Source of the DNA: Caldimonas brevitalea
Lineage (GTDB): Bacteria; Pseudomonadota; Gammaproteobacteria; Burkholderiales; Burkholderiaceae_C
Reading direction: 5' to 3'
NCBI RefSeq assembly: GCF_001017435.1
Contig: NZ_CP011371.1
Span: forward strand, 4,898,001-4,962,000
Length of the DNA: 64,000 nucleotides
Below the pieces are notes generated by a model, which was given only the letters and a program-made list of their open reading frames with translations, had not been told where the DNA came from and made no database searches. The translations under genes were made by a program, and so were the position numbers. The number at the start of each line of letters is the position of its first letter. Positions within the stretch are counted from its first letter, which is position 1. Of the stretch, positions 29,517-38,227 are shown piece by piece.

Positions 29517-31196
29517 TCACGCGTTGCCGGCCCTCGCCGAGGCTCCGGGCCCGAGGCGCAACTTGAAGCGCTGCAACTTGCCCGACTCGGTGCGCGGCAA
29601 GCTGCTGCAGAAGACGATGGAACGCGGGTACTTGTAGGGCGCGATGGTGGCTTTGACAAAGTCCTGCAGCTCGCTGGCCAGCACGTCGCTGGCTTCGAAG
29701 CCATAGCGCAGCACCACATGCGCCTGCACGATCTGCCCGCGCGCGGCGTCGGGCGCCCCCACCACTGCACACTCGCTCACGGCGGGGTGCTGCAGCAGCA
29801 CCGCCTCGACCTCGGGGCCGGTGATGTTGTAGCCGGCACTGACGATCAGGTCGTCCGCGCGCCCGGCGTAATACACATACCCGTCCTGGTCGAGCCAGCC
29901 CACGTCGCCCGGGAGATTCCAGCCGTCCCGCACGTACTGCGACTGGCGCGAGTCGGCCAGATAACGGCACCCGGTGGGGCCGCGCACGGCCAGCAGCCCG
30001 GTGCTGCCGGGGGGCAGCGGTTGCAGTGCCTCGTCCAGCGCCACCACCTGGTAGCCTGGAATGGCCCGCCCGATCGCGCCGGGGCGGTAGTCTTGCGGCT
30101 TGCACGACACGAAGACATGCAGCAGCTCGGTGGAGCCGAGGCCGTCGATCATTTGCAGGCCCGTGGCCGCATGCCAGTCGAGGCGTGTCGTGGCTGGCAG
30201 GGACTCGCCCGCCGAGACGCTGTGGCGCAACGACCCCAGACGGTACTGCTGCACCAGCGGCACCATCTGCCGATAGAAGGTCGGCACCGTGAAGCACAAG
30301 GTGGCCTCGGTGTCCTGGATCAATTGCAGCAGCCCGGCCGGCGTCAGGCTCTCCGCCAGCACACCGGTGGCACCGTGGTACAGCGGGAAGCACAGCAGGC
30401 CCCCGAGACCAAACGTGAAACCGAGCGGCGGGGTGCCGCAGCAGCGATCGTCGGGGTTGACCTCGAGCACGTGGCGGGCAAAACCCTCGCAGATCGAGAT
30501 CAGGTCTTGATGGGTATGGATGGCCCCTTTGGGCACGCCCGTGGTGCCGCTGGTGAAGCCGATCAGGGCCGGCTCGGTCGACTTGCCGGCCCAGGCCTCG
30601 AAGGTGTCGGGCCGGGTGGCCATGCGCCGCTCGAGGTCGGCACCGTTGCCATTGAAGTGAGCAACGTGCTCCAGCAAGCTGGTGTCCCCCATCCGCACCA
30701 TGGCGCGGCATAGCTCCAGTTCTTCGCTGAACCGCTCGTCGCACAGGGCCAGCCGGATGCGCGCCTTGGAGACCACATCGCGCAGCTCTTTCGCCCGCAG
30801 CAGCGGCATGGTCGTGACGGCGACACCGCCGGCGCGCGCCACCGCCAGCCAGCCCACCGCCAGCATCAGGGTGTTGGGGCCGCGCAGCAGCACCCGCTCA
30901 CCGGGCACCAGGCCCATCTCCTGCACGAGCACATGGGCGACCCGCGACACTTTTTCGTACAGCGCGGCGTAGCTGGTGCGATGCAGGCCCCAACCGTCGG
31001 CGCTGAGCAGGGCCAGACGTGCGTCGGTGCCGCGGCCCAGGTGTGCGTCGAGCAGTTCGTGGGTGGCATTGGTGGTCTGTCGAGCCGGTGCCGGCACCGC
31101 CTCGAGGCTCGGCAGCAAATGCGGTTCGGGAAGATTGGCCTCGACGAAGCGGTCACGCCGCGACGCTTCGGCCGGTTTGGTGGATGTGTTGCTCAT
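29517..31196 (-). CDS. Aryl-CoA ligase, benzoate/2-aminobenzoate-CoA ligase-like
   Basis: A 559-residue ANL enzyme. Key motifs: GFTSGTTGVPKGAIHTH, GLGSTEL, LPGDVGWLDQDGYVYYAGRA, DDLIVSAGYNITGPEVE and the catalytic lysine in LPRTESGKLQRF. The block VLLRGPNTLMLAVGWLAVAR followed by GGVAVTTMPLLRAKELRDV is typical of 2-aminobenzoate-CoA ligase (AbmG) and relatives. It should convert an aromatic acid, possibly anthranilate, to its CoA thioester. AGGAGT precedes ATG 31196. First gene of the operon; the next gene starts 41 bp after its stop. Confidence 0.85.
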   Translation of the reverse strand: MSNTSTKPAEASRRDRFVEANLPEPHLLPSLEAVPAPARQTTNATHELLDAHLGRGTDARLALLSADGWGLHRTSYAALYEKVSRVAHVLVQEMGLVPGERVLLRGPNTLMLAVGWLAVARAGGVAVTTMPLLRAKELRDVVSKARIRLALCDERFSEELELCRAMVRMGDTSLLEHVAHFNGNGADLERRMATRPDTFEAWAGKSTEPALIGFTSGTTGVPKGAIHTHQDLISICEGFARHVLEVNPDDRCCGTPPLGFTFGLGGLLCFPLYHGATGVLAESLTPAGLLQLIQDTEATLCFTVPTFYRQMVPLVQQYRLGSLRHSVSAGESLPATTRLDWHAATGLQMIDGLGSTELLHVFVSCKPQDYRPGAIGRAIPGYQVVALDEALQPLPPGSTGLLAVRGPTGCRYLADSRQSQYVRDGWNLPGDVGWLDQDGYVYYAGRADDLIVSAGYNITGPEVEAVLLQHPAVSECAVVGAPDAARGQIVQAHVVLRYGFEASDVLASELQDFVKATIAPYKYPRSIVFCSSLPRTESGKLQRFKLRLGPGASARAGNA

Positions 31197-32128
31197 GGTG
31201 ACTCCTGCATGAAGGGGGACCGCTGTCGAGGGCGAGTGCGAGCAGCCGCAGCTGTCACGAGGGCCGCCGAGGCAGGGCGCATCGAACCGGCGCGTGCCGC
31301 GTCGACGCAGGGGTTGTCTCGTGTGCCACCACAGGCGGGATCGGCCATGGGTGCACGGTGGGAAGCTGGATGCCGCGCCTGGCGGGCCGCGCAGGGGTGT
31401 GCGCCGCGGCAGACAGTGCGTGGGCGAGCGGCGAGAGCCGCCATGCCGTCGCACCAAGACCTGCGCGCCACAGGGGCGAGCGCGACCGCTTCCAGCGGCT
31501 GATGAGTCGGCACCCAAAAGCATGTTCTCGCATAGCGTCTCGACCTCGAAGTAGCGCACCGCCAGAGCGACGGGACGATCGATAGAACGCCCGGTGCACA
31601 CACCCGGAACGGGTTTGCACGGAGAGCCTCAGCAGCAATCGACAGAGGCTGGGCCCCTCGTCGTACGACCCGCCGTGGCGGATGTGTGCTGCAGTGCGAT
31701 GGATGGTAGAGAGCCGCCCGGGTCCCGTCTCCTATTACTTTTTATAGGAATCGTTCATCTTCGAGTAAGCATCCTCGGGCACAGGGAAAAGGGCGCGGGC
31801 GCTGTGAAGGCGCCACCGCCCTCCCCGGCACAAGGGGTCGCGGCGACCCCGCAGCCCCTCGGTGGTTCAGGTCTGCGCGGCCTTCGACCTTGCGCAAAGG
31901 TTCTGAGGTGCCGGCTGTGCTCATGCGGCTCGCGCGGCTGACGCGCCATATGCTTCGCACCTAAACTGCCACTCCAAGGCCTCGATACCGAGCCAGTCCT
32001 CGGCCTAGCGAACATGACACAGCACCAGCAATGCAGGGCCAGGTGGGCGCCCCAGACCACAGCAGGATCTGGCGTATCGGCATCTGCCCAGCGGCGCGGC
32101 CTATGAGTCCCACGGCCGACGGCTGCCT
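31197..32128. other. Long divergent intergenic region, about 930 bp
   Basis: It separates the five-gene operon from a plus-strand regulator and should hold both promoters. No frame looks coding. A notably AT-rich patch with CCTAT (31731-31735) and ATAGG (31744-31748) eight bases apart is the only striking element; it may be a promoter or operator. Confidence 0.4.
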
Positions 32129-33349
32129 ATGGACTCCCTGATCAACGCAGCAGCCCGCGCCCTCGCGGGTGGCGATGCGCTGGGGGCTCTCAAGCGCGTC
32201 GCGCTGCGCGACGACCCGTCGGCGCTGGCCTTGCGCGGCATCGCGATGGCGCAACTCGGTGAGCACCCGCGCGCCCGAGAGCTGCTGCAGCGCGCAGCCC
32301 GCGGCTTTGGGGCCCATGAGGAGCTGGCGCGCGCACGCTGCATCGTGGCCGAGGCCGAGGTGGCTTTGGCCATGCGCGACCTCCGAGGCTCGCCGCGCAC
32401 ACTCGCGACGGCCGCCGGCACCCTCGAGGCACGCGCCGACCTTGCCAACGCCCTGCAGGCTCGTTTGATCGCGGTGCGCCGGCTGTTGCTGCTGGGCCGT
32501 TTGGAGGAGGCTGCCGCCGCACTGACACGCCTGGATGCTCGCGACATGTCACCGTCGCTCACGGCAGTGGCCGAACTGGCGGCCGCCGAGCTGGCGCTGC
32601 GCTCATTGCGGATCAGCGCCGCGCAGGCAGCGTTCGAGCGTGCGCACCAGGCCGCCACTCGCGCCTGCGTGCCGGCTCTGCTGGCCGAAGTGGCGGAGGC
32701 GCGGGCCACGCTCGATCGTCCTGCGGCTCGGCGTTGTGCCGGCGGGGTCGAACAGGCGCTGCGCCTCGACGAGGTGGCGGCGCTGATGGCGTCGAGCGGC
32801 CTGGTGGTCGACGCCTGCCGGCGCGGGCTGCACGCCGGTGCGACCTGGCTACCGCTGGCGCGTCGGCCGGTGCTGTTCGCCTTGGCACGCGCGCTCGCCG
32901 AGGCCTGGCCCGCCGATGTCGATCGCCAAGCGCTGATCGCGTGCGCCTTTCGCATCCGCCGCCCCGACGAGACCCACCGGGCGCGCTTGCGGGTCGAGAT
33001 CGGCCGTCTGCGCGCCCTCATCTCTCCCTATGCGCATATCGAGGCGAGCGCGCGCGGTTTCGTCCTCAAGCTGCACGAGGGTGGCGACGCCGTCGTCCTG
33101 GCGCCGCCGGTCGACGGCGAGCAGGCCGCCCTGGTCGCGCTGCTCTCCGACGGTGTGCCCTGGTCGACGTCGGCACTCGCCTTGGCACTCGGCGCCAGCC
33201 AGCGCACGGTACAGCGGGCCCTGGCCGAACTCGAGACCGGCGGACGGGTGCGTTCGGTCGGGCGTACGCGGGCACGCCGCTGGCTGTCGCCGCCGCTGGC
33301 CGGTTTCACGACGATCTTGTTACTCCCCGCTGCGCTGCCGCCTGAGTAG
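32129..33349 (+). CDS. Winged-helix transcriptional regulator with helical repeat region
   Basis: A 406-residue protein. Residues 1-220 are Ala/Leu/Arg-rich helices resembling a TPR-like sensor. Residues ~270-315 look like an OmpR-type winged helix (HRARLRVEIGRLRALISPYA; ASARGFVLKLHE). A second HTH follows near residues 345-390 (WSTSALALALGASQRTVQRA; LAELETGGRVRSVGRTRARR). It probably senses a condition and controls the adjacent DUF899/propeller genes, which start 48 bp downstream. Exact family uncertain. Confidence 0.65.
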   Translation: MDSLINAAARALAGGDALGALKRVALRDDPSALALRGIAMAQLGEHPRARELLQRAARGFGAHEELARARCIVAEAEVALAMRDLRGSPRTLATAAGTLEARADLANALQARLIAVRRLLLLGRLEEAAAALTRLDARDMSPSLTAVAELAAAELALRSLRISAAQAAFERAHQAATRACVPALLAEVAEARATLDRPAARRCAGGVEQALRLDEVAALMASSGLVVDACRRGLHAGATWLPLARRPVLFALARALAEAWPADVDRQALIACAFRIRRPDETHRARLRVEIGRLRALISPYAHIEASARGFVLKLHEGGDAVVLAPPVDGEQAALVALLSDGVPWSTSALALALGASQRTVQRALAELETGGRVRSVGRTRARRWLSPPLAGFTTILLLPAALPPE

Positions 33350-33396
33350 AGTGGTCTCACGCCTCGCATCCCAGGGGCGTCACAAGGAAACAGGCG

Positions 33397-34080
33397 ATGA
33401 CGCGCAAGACCCAGGACCACCACCCAGCCTCCGTCCACCCAGCCCCCGTCCACGCGGCCGAGATCGTGCGCGAGTACGGCCCCTATCCAGGAGCGGACCG
33501 CGTGAATGGTGTCACCCACGACGGCCACCACGTCTGGGCCGCCACCGGCACTCAGCTGGTGGCCATCGATCCCGAGAACGGCCAGCCCACCCGCAGCCTC
33601 GACTGCGCATGCGATGCCGGCACGGCCTTCGACGGCACCCACCTCTATCAGATCGCCGAGGCACGCATCGACAAGATCGACCCCGCCACCGGCCAGGTGC
33701 TGGCCTCGATACCGGCGCCCGGCCATGGCAGCGACTCGGGGCTCACCTGGGCCGAGGGCAGCCTGTGGGTGGGGCAGTACCGTGACCGCAAGATCTACCA
33801 GATCGACCCGATGACCGGCGCCGTGCTGCGCACCATCGAGACCAACCGCTACGTCACCGGCGTCACCTGGGCAGAGGGTGAGCTGTGGCATGGCACCTGG
33901 GAAGGCGACGAGAGCGAGATCCGCCGCATCGATCCGCACAGCGGCGCCGTGCTGGAGCGGCTGCAGATGCCCGCCGGCACCGGCGTCAGTGGACTCGAGT
34001 CCGACGGCGCTCAACTCTTTTATTGCGGCGGCGGGCCGAGCGGCAAAGTCCGCGCCGTGCGACGCCCCAAGACGCGCTGA
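33397..34080 (+). CDS. Glutamine-cyclotransferase-like beta-propeller protein
   Basis: A 227-residue protein built of repeats with the pattern GVTHDGHHVWAAT, GTAFDGTHLYQIAEARIDKI, GLTWAEGSLWVGQYRDRKIY and GVTWAEGELWHGTWEGDESE, each about 42 residues. This is the propeller fold of plant-type glutaminyl-peptide cyclotransferases and related quinoprotein-like proteins. No signal peptide is evident, so it is probably cytoplasmic and may not be a true cyclase. It lies between the regulator and the DUF899 gene. Confidence 0.7.
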   Translation: MTRKTQDHHPASVHPAPVHAAEIVREYGPYPGADRVNGVTHDGHHVWAATGTQLVAIDPENGQPTRSLDCACDAGTAFDGTHLYQIAEARIDKIDPATGQVLASIPAPGHGSDSGLTWAEGSLWVGQYRDRKIYQIDPMTGAVLRTIETNRYVTGVTWAEGELWHGTWEGDESEIRRIDPHSGAVLERLQMPAGTGVSGLESDGAQLFYCGGGPSGKVRAVRRPKTR

Positions 34081-34131
34081 CTGTCGCCCCGACCGACCCG
34101 CGTCCTTCAACCCCATTGGAGCCAACAGACC

Positions 34132-34905
34132 ATGAACACAGCCTTGCCCGAAACGAGCCTCCTGAACCACCCCGTGGTGTCCCAAGACCGCTGGTTGGCC
34201 GAGCGCCAGCAGCTGCTGGCTCACGAGAAGGAGCTGACGCGTTTGAGCGACCAGATCGCCCGCGAGCGACGTGCGCTGCCGTGGGTGCGGGTCGACCAGA
34301 CCTATGTCTTCGACACCCTTGAAGGGCCGCGCACGCTCACGGAGCTGTTCGAGGGCCGCCGCCAGCTGCTGGTGCAACACTTCATGTTCGCGCCCGGCTG
34401 GGACGCGGGCTGCAAGAGCTGCTCGTTCATGGCCGACCACCTCGACGGCGCCGCCGCGCACCTCGCACAGCGCGACGTCACGCTGCTGGTCGTCTCGCGC
34501 GCGCCGCTGGCCGACATCGAGCGCTTCCGACAGCGCATGGGCTGGCAGTTTCGTTGGGTGTCTTCGCACCGCAACGACTTCAATCACGACTTCAACGTCT
34601 CCTTCAGGCCGGAAGAACTCGCACAGGGCGAGGTCTACTACAACTATGCGATGCAAGCCTTCCCGGAAGAGGAGGCGCCGGGCATCAGCGTGTTCTACAA
34701 GGGCGCCGAGGGCGAGGTCTTCCACACCTACTCGACCTATGGGCGCGGCGTGGAGCTGATGATGGGCACCTACCGCTTGCTGGACATCACACCCAAGGGT
34801 CGCGACGAGGCGCATCTGGAACACACGATGGGCTGGGTGCGTCACCATGATCGCTACGAGCACACGCCGCAGGCCGGGGGCTCGTGCTGCACGACACAGG
34901 GCTGA
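34132..34905 (+). CDS. DUF899 thioredoxin-fold protein
   Basis: A 257-residue protein of the DUF899 family, thioredoxin-like. Recognisable blocks: LLAHEKELTRLSDQIARERR, VRVDQTYVFD, LLVQHFMFAPGWDAGCKSCS with a C-x2-C pair, NDFNHDFNVSF and VFYKGAEGEVFHTYSTYGRG. Members are predicted redox proteins of unknown substrate. It follows the propeller gene by 51 bp and likely shares its transcript. Confidence 0.88.
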   Translation: MNTALPETSLLNHPVVSQDRWLAERQQLLAHEKELTRLSDQIARERRALPWVRVDQTYVFDTLEGPRTLTELFEGRRQLLVQHFMFAPGWDAGCKSCSFMADHLDGAAAHLAQRDVTLLVVSRAPLADIERFRQRMGWQFRWVSSHRNDFNHDFNVSFRPEELAQGEVYYNYAMQAFPEEEAPGISVFYKGAEGEVFHTYSTYGRGVELMMGTYRLLDITPKGRDEAHLEHTMGWVRHHDRYEHTPQAGGSCCTTQG

Positions 34906-34938
34906 CGCCGACGTCAGCGCGATCCGGAGCAGACGGCG

Positions 34939-35502
34939 ATGGCAAACGATTGGCCCTGGCTGGCGGTCGCAGGGTTGGGTGCCCTGCACGGACTGAATCC
35001 TGCCACCGGTTGGCTGTTCGCCGCCGCGTCACACCTGCAGGCTGGCGAGGGAGCGCCTCTGTGGCGCGTCTTGGGCCCGATCGCGCTGGGGCATCTCGCC
35101 GCGGTGGCGCTGGTGCCGGCTGCGGTGGCGTTGGGCGTGTCGCTGCACGGTACCGCAGCGCGAGCCCTGGTCTTTGCATTGCTGGCCGTCATCGCGCTGT
35201 GCCAGCTGTCGGGCTGCGCCTTGCGGCGGGCGCCCGGGGCAGTGCGGCATGCCGGGCTGGCGTTGTGGTCGTTCACGATCAGCGCGGTACACGGCGCCGG
35301 CTTCATGCTGGTGCCGGCGCTGACCTCCTTGTGCCTGAGCAACGCGCCGGCCCGCCAACTCACCGCCTCGGGATCGCTACTGCTGGCCCTCACGGCGGTG
35401 GTCGTGCACACCACGGCGATGCTCGTTGTCAGCGCCTTGATGGCGAGCGTGGTGTGCCGCGCAGCGCAGGGCGTGCGGGAGCGCCTGCGACGCCCGGCGT
35501 GA
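34939..35502 (+). CDS. Small polytopic membrane protein, 187 residues
   Basis: Five or six hydrophobic helices. Two histidine-glycine motifs (GALHGLNPATGWL and SAVHGAGFMLVPALTS) resemble the HG sites of metal or sulfite transport-related membrane proteins, but the family is not certain. It begins 33 bases after the DUF899 stop. Confidence 0.6.
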   Translation: MANDWPWLAVAGLGALHGLNPATGWLFAAASHLQAGEGAPLWRVLGPIALGHLAAVALVPAAVALGVSLHGTAARALVFALLAVIALCQLSGCALRRAPGAVRHAGLALWSFTISAVHGAGFMLVPALTSLCLSNAPARQLTASGSLLLALTAVVVHTTAMLVVSALMASVVCRAAQGVRERLRRPA

Positions 35503-35566
35503 ATATCTGCAGTCGTCCCCGCAGAGCATGCAAGGTCGCTGGGAACGCCTGACCCAGGCATCGGCC

Positions 35567-36367
35567 TCACGCCTGCATCTGGCCGGGCGAAGCATCGCTT
35601 GCGACATGGGCCGACAGCCCACTTTGGCCAACGGCCACTCCGTCGGCAAGCAGATGTCCGTCCGGATAGTCGCCGCCGTTCTGGGAGCGGAAGGGAATGG
35701 GACGGTCCTCAAAGAGGCGCTCGAGGCGCGCGCGCCAGACGGCCTTGGCCTGCGCCACGCCTTGCGCATCGAGACGCCCTGCGCCGAACACCGCGTGGGT
35801 CGGCAGCACGTGCATGCCGGGATAAAACAGCGTGCCGTGGGTGATGGGAAACAGCAGCTGCTCGAGCGGCCCGTTGATGCCGCGCGGTGAATAGTCTTCA
35901 GCCGGCCCTCCGACGGTCACCGACAGCAGCGCGCGCTTGCCCTTGAAGCCTCCGTCGCCATAACGATACCGATTGCCGGCCCCCTGGTACCCATAGGCCA
36001 GGCCATAGGCGAACACGCGGTCAACCCAGCCCTTGAGAATGGCCGGCATGCCGAACCACCACAGCGGAAACTGCAGGATCACGGCGTCGGCGGCCAGCAG
36101 CTTCTCCTGCTCCGCGGCGACATCCATCGTTTGCAGCCCGTGCTGGTAGGCGTGGCCGGACTCCCGGATGAAACACAGGCGTTCCGGGTCGGCGCGCACC
36201 GGAAAGTCATGCGCGTCGAACACGGCCTTCCAGCCCATCGCATACAGGTCGGACTGCAGGACCACGTGTCCTTGCTCGCACAGCGCCTGCTCCGCGACGT
36301 CGACCAGTTGGCGATTCAGCGATGTGGGCTCGGGTTGTGCATGGACGATGAGGATGTTCTTTTGCAT
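35567..36367 (-). CDS. NAD(P)H quinone reductase of the flavodoxin-like (NQO1/MdaB/KefF) family
   Basis: A 266-residue flavoprotein. The N-terminal FMN/FAD site IVHAQPEPTSLNRQLV, the LQFPLWWFGMPAILKGWVDR strand-loop and VGGPAEDYSPRGINGPLEQL are typical. It probably carries out two-electron reduction of quinones with NAD(P)H in the cytoplasm. It is divergent from a LysR gene 120 bp away, the usual sign of LysR control. The last ~30 residues after QNGGDYPDGHL are an extra tail. Confidence 0.88.
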   Translation of the reverse strand: MQKNILIVHAQPEPTSLNRQLVDVAEQALCEQGHVVLQSDLYAMGWKAVFDAHDFPVRADPERLCFIRESGHAYQHGLQTMDVAAEQEKLLAADAVILQFPLWWFGMPAILKGWVDRVFAYGLAYGYQGAGNRYRYGDGGFKGKRALLSVTVGGPAEDYSPRGINGPLEQLLFPITHGTLFYPGMHVLPTHAVFGAGRLDAQGVAQAKAVWRARLERLFEDRPIPFRSQNGGDYPDGHLLADGVAVGQSGLSAHVASDASPGQMQA

Positions 36368-36487
36368 GACGTCACGCTCCATCTCGTGTCGGGGTTGGGA
36401 TGTGTAAGGTGGGGAAGTCGTCGGTGCAGTGTGGGGTGCACCGAGCCATTCGTGAAATTGCCTCTTTGTTTGGCTACCATCCACGCC

Positions 36488-37423
36488 ATGGATACCTCGC
36501 GCCTGGATCTCAACCTGCTGGTGACGCTCGAGGCCTTGCTGGTGGAGCGGAACGTGACCCGGGCGGCGGCTCGCCTCCACTTGAGCCAGCCGGCGGTCAG
36601 CGCGCAGTTGGCACGCCTGAGGGATGTGTTCGGCGATCCGCTGCTGATTCCCGCGCACCGGGGAATGACGCCCACCGCCCGCGCCCTGGATCTGCTCAAC
36701 CCGTTGCGGCTCGCCCTCGATCAGGTGCGCGCGACCGTCGGCACCCACCAGCGCTTCGAACCGGCAAAAGCCGAGTTGACCGTCACAATCGCCTGCACCG
36801 ACTACCTCCAGGTCGCGCTGGTCCAACCGCTCGCCGTCGCCCTCAGGCGCGACGCGCCCGGTGTGCGCCTGGCGCTGCGCCATCTCGACGTGCCGCGGTT
36901 GGAGGCACAGATGGTGCGCGGGGACGTGGACCTCGCGCTCATGACCCCGCAGGCGGGCCCCCCCGGGTTACGCGCCCGGCATTTGTTCGACGAACGTTAT
37001 GTCCTGATCGCCCGGCGCGACCATCCGCGGTTGCGGCGCCGACTCAAGGTCGAGGTGTTTGCGCAGTTGGAGCACGTCATCGTGTCGCCCGACGGCGGCG
37101 GCTTTGTCACGCCGGTGGACGATGCGCTGGCCGCCCTCGGCCACCGGCGTAAGGTGGTGCTGTCAGCGGCATCGTTCCTGTTCGTTCCCGAGATCGTGGC
37201 GCATTCGGACTTCGTGGCCCTGGTCCCGCAGCGCCTCGTCCAGGACCGCGGCGACCGGCTGCGCTTGCTCGACTGTCCGTTCCCGCTGCAAGGTTTCTCG
37301 GTGGGCATGGTGTGGCACGAGCGCCATCACGGCCACACAGGGCATCGCTGGGTGCGTGACACCCTGGTCGCGTTGGTAAATGCCAAGGCCGCTGGACGCA
37401 AAGGCGCCCTGACACGCGCCTGA
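36488..37423 (+). CDS. LysR-family transcriptional regulator
   Basis: A 311-residue regulator. N-terminal HTH: LDLNLLVTLEALLVERNVTR, AAARLHLSQPAVSAQLARLR. A two-lobed effector domain follows (LTVTIACTDYLQVALV; ERYVLIARRDHP; VALVPQRLV). ATG 36488 gives the normal family start (MDTSRLDLNLL). Divergent from the quinone reductase gene and probably its activator; effector unknown. Confidence 0.92.
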   Translation: MDTSRLDLNLLVTLEALLVERNVTRAAARLHLSQPAVSAQLARLRDVFGDPLLIPAHRGMTPTARALDLLNPLRLALDQVRATVGTHQRFEPAKAELTVTIACTDYLQVALVQPLAVALRRDAPGVRLALRHLDVPRLEAQMVRGDVDLALMTPQAGPPGLRARHLFDERYVLIARRDHPRLRRRLKVEVFAQLEHVIVSPDGGGFVTPVDDALAALGHRRKVVLSAASFLFVPEIVAHSDFVALVPQRLVQDRGDRLRLLDCPFPLQGFSVGMVWHERHHGHTGHRWVRDTLVALVNAKAAGRKGALTRA

Positions 37424-37487
37424 AGCGGCGACCCATAATAGGAACACTACTTGCTGCACCGCTTCACCAGCTCGAGTAAGGGCGCGA

Positions 37488-38222
37488 GTGACCACGCGGC
37501 ATCGACATCACATCGTCCGAGGACCGCGAGCGACAGTCTTGTCGCTCGGCTTGGTCGCGCTCGGCGCTCAGGCGCAAGAGGCCACCATCCCCTCATTCAA
37601 TCGCATCGATTCGATGGAGGCCCGGGTGCAAGGCTGCGTGACCTGCCACGGCAACCACGGGCAGGGGACGAACAACGGCTACTTCCCCGGTATCGCCGGC
37701 AAACCCGCCGGCTACCTTTACAACCAGCTGGTGGCGTTTCGGAACGGCACGCGGCGGTACCCGCCCATGAATTACCTGGTCGCGTACCTCCCCGACGCCT
37801 ACCTGAAAGAGATGGCCGAGCACTTCGCCAACCTCCGCCCTCCCTATGCCGCACAGGAACAGTCCAACGCAGACCAGACCACGCTGACGCACGGGCAACG
37901 CCTGGTCGTCAACGGCGACCCGACGCGCGGCATCCCCGCGTGCGTGGCCTGCCATGGGGCCGGGCTGACCGGCATGAACCCTGGCATCCCGGGGCTCGTC
38001 GGCTTGCGGCCCACCTACATTGCCGCGCAGTTGACACGCTGGAAAGTGGGTGAGCGGCACGCAGCCGAACCAGACTGCATGAAGCGCATCGCAACCCGCC
38101 TGAGCGACACCGACATCGCGGCCGTTTCGGCGTGGCTGGCACGCCAGCCCGCGCCGAGCGACCCGTCGCCGGAGCCGGCCAATCTCAACCGCATGCCCTT
38201 CGCCTGCGGCAGCCAGCGGTGA
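37488..38222 (+). CDS. Dihaem cytochrome c (c4-like), first gene of the oxidase operon
   Basis: A 244-residue periplasmic cytochrome with a signal peptide (VLSLGLVALGAQA) and two haem motifs, CVTCH and CVACH, in two homologous halves (GQGTNNGYFPGIAGKPAGYL versus GMNPGIPGLVGLRPTYIAAQ), the c4 pattern. GTG start at 37488. It probably passes electrons to the B-type oxidase encoded downstream. The next gene begins five bases after its stop. Confidence 0.82.
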   Translation: MTTRHRHHIVRGPRATVLSLGLVALGAQAQEATIPSFNRIDSMEARVQGCVTCHGNHGQGTNNGYFPGIAGKPAGYLYNQLVAFRNGTRRYPPMNYLVAYLPDAYLKEMAEHFANLRPPYAAQEQSNADQTTLTHGQRLVVNGDPTRGIPACVACHGAGLTGMNPGIPGLVGLRPTYIAAQLTRWKVGERHAAEPDCMKRIATRLSDTDIAAVSAWLARQPAPSDPSPEPANLNRMPFACGSQR

Positions 38223-38227
38223 GGGCG

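Noticed and set aside
29476..30744. Upstream extension of the HDO-cupin frame
   Set aside because: This part is a shadow of the ligase gene; the ATG at 29475 gives a sensible protein start.
31731..31748. CCTAT-N8-ATAGG inverted repeat as a lux-type or regulator box
   Set aside because: Half-sites are only 5 bp and do not match a known operator; kept only as a remark on the intergenic region.
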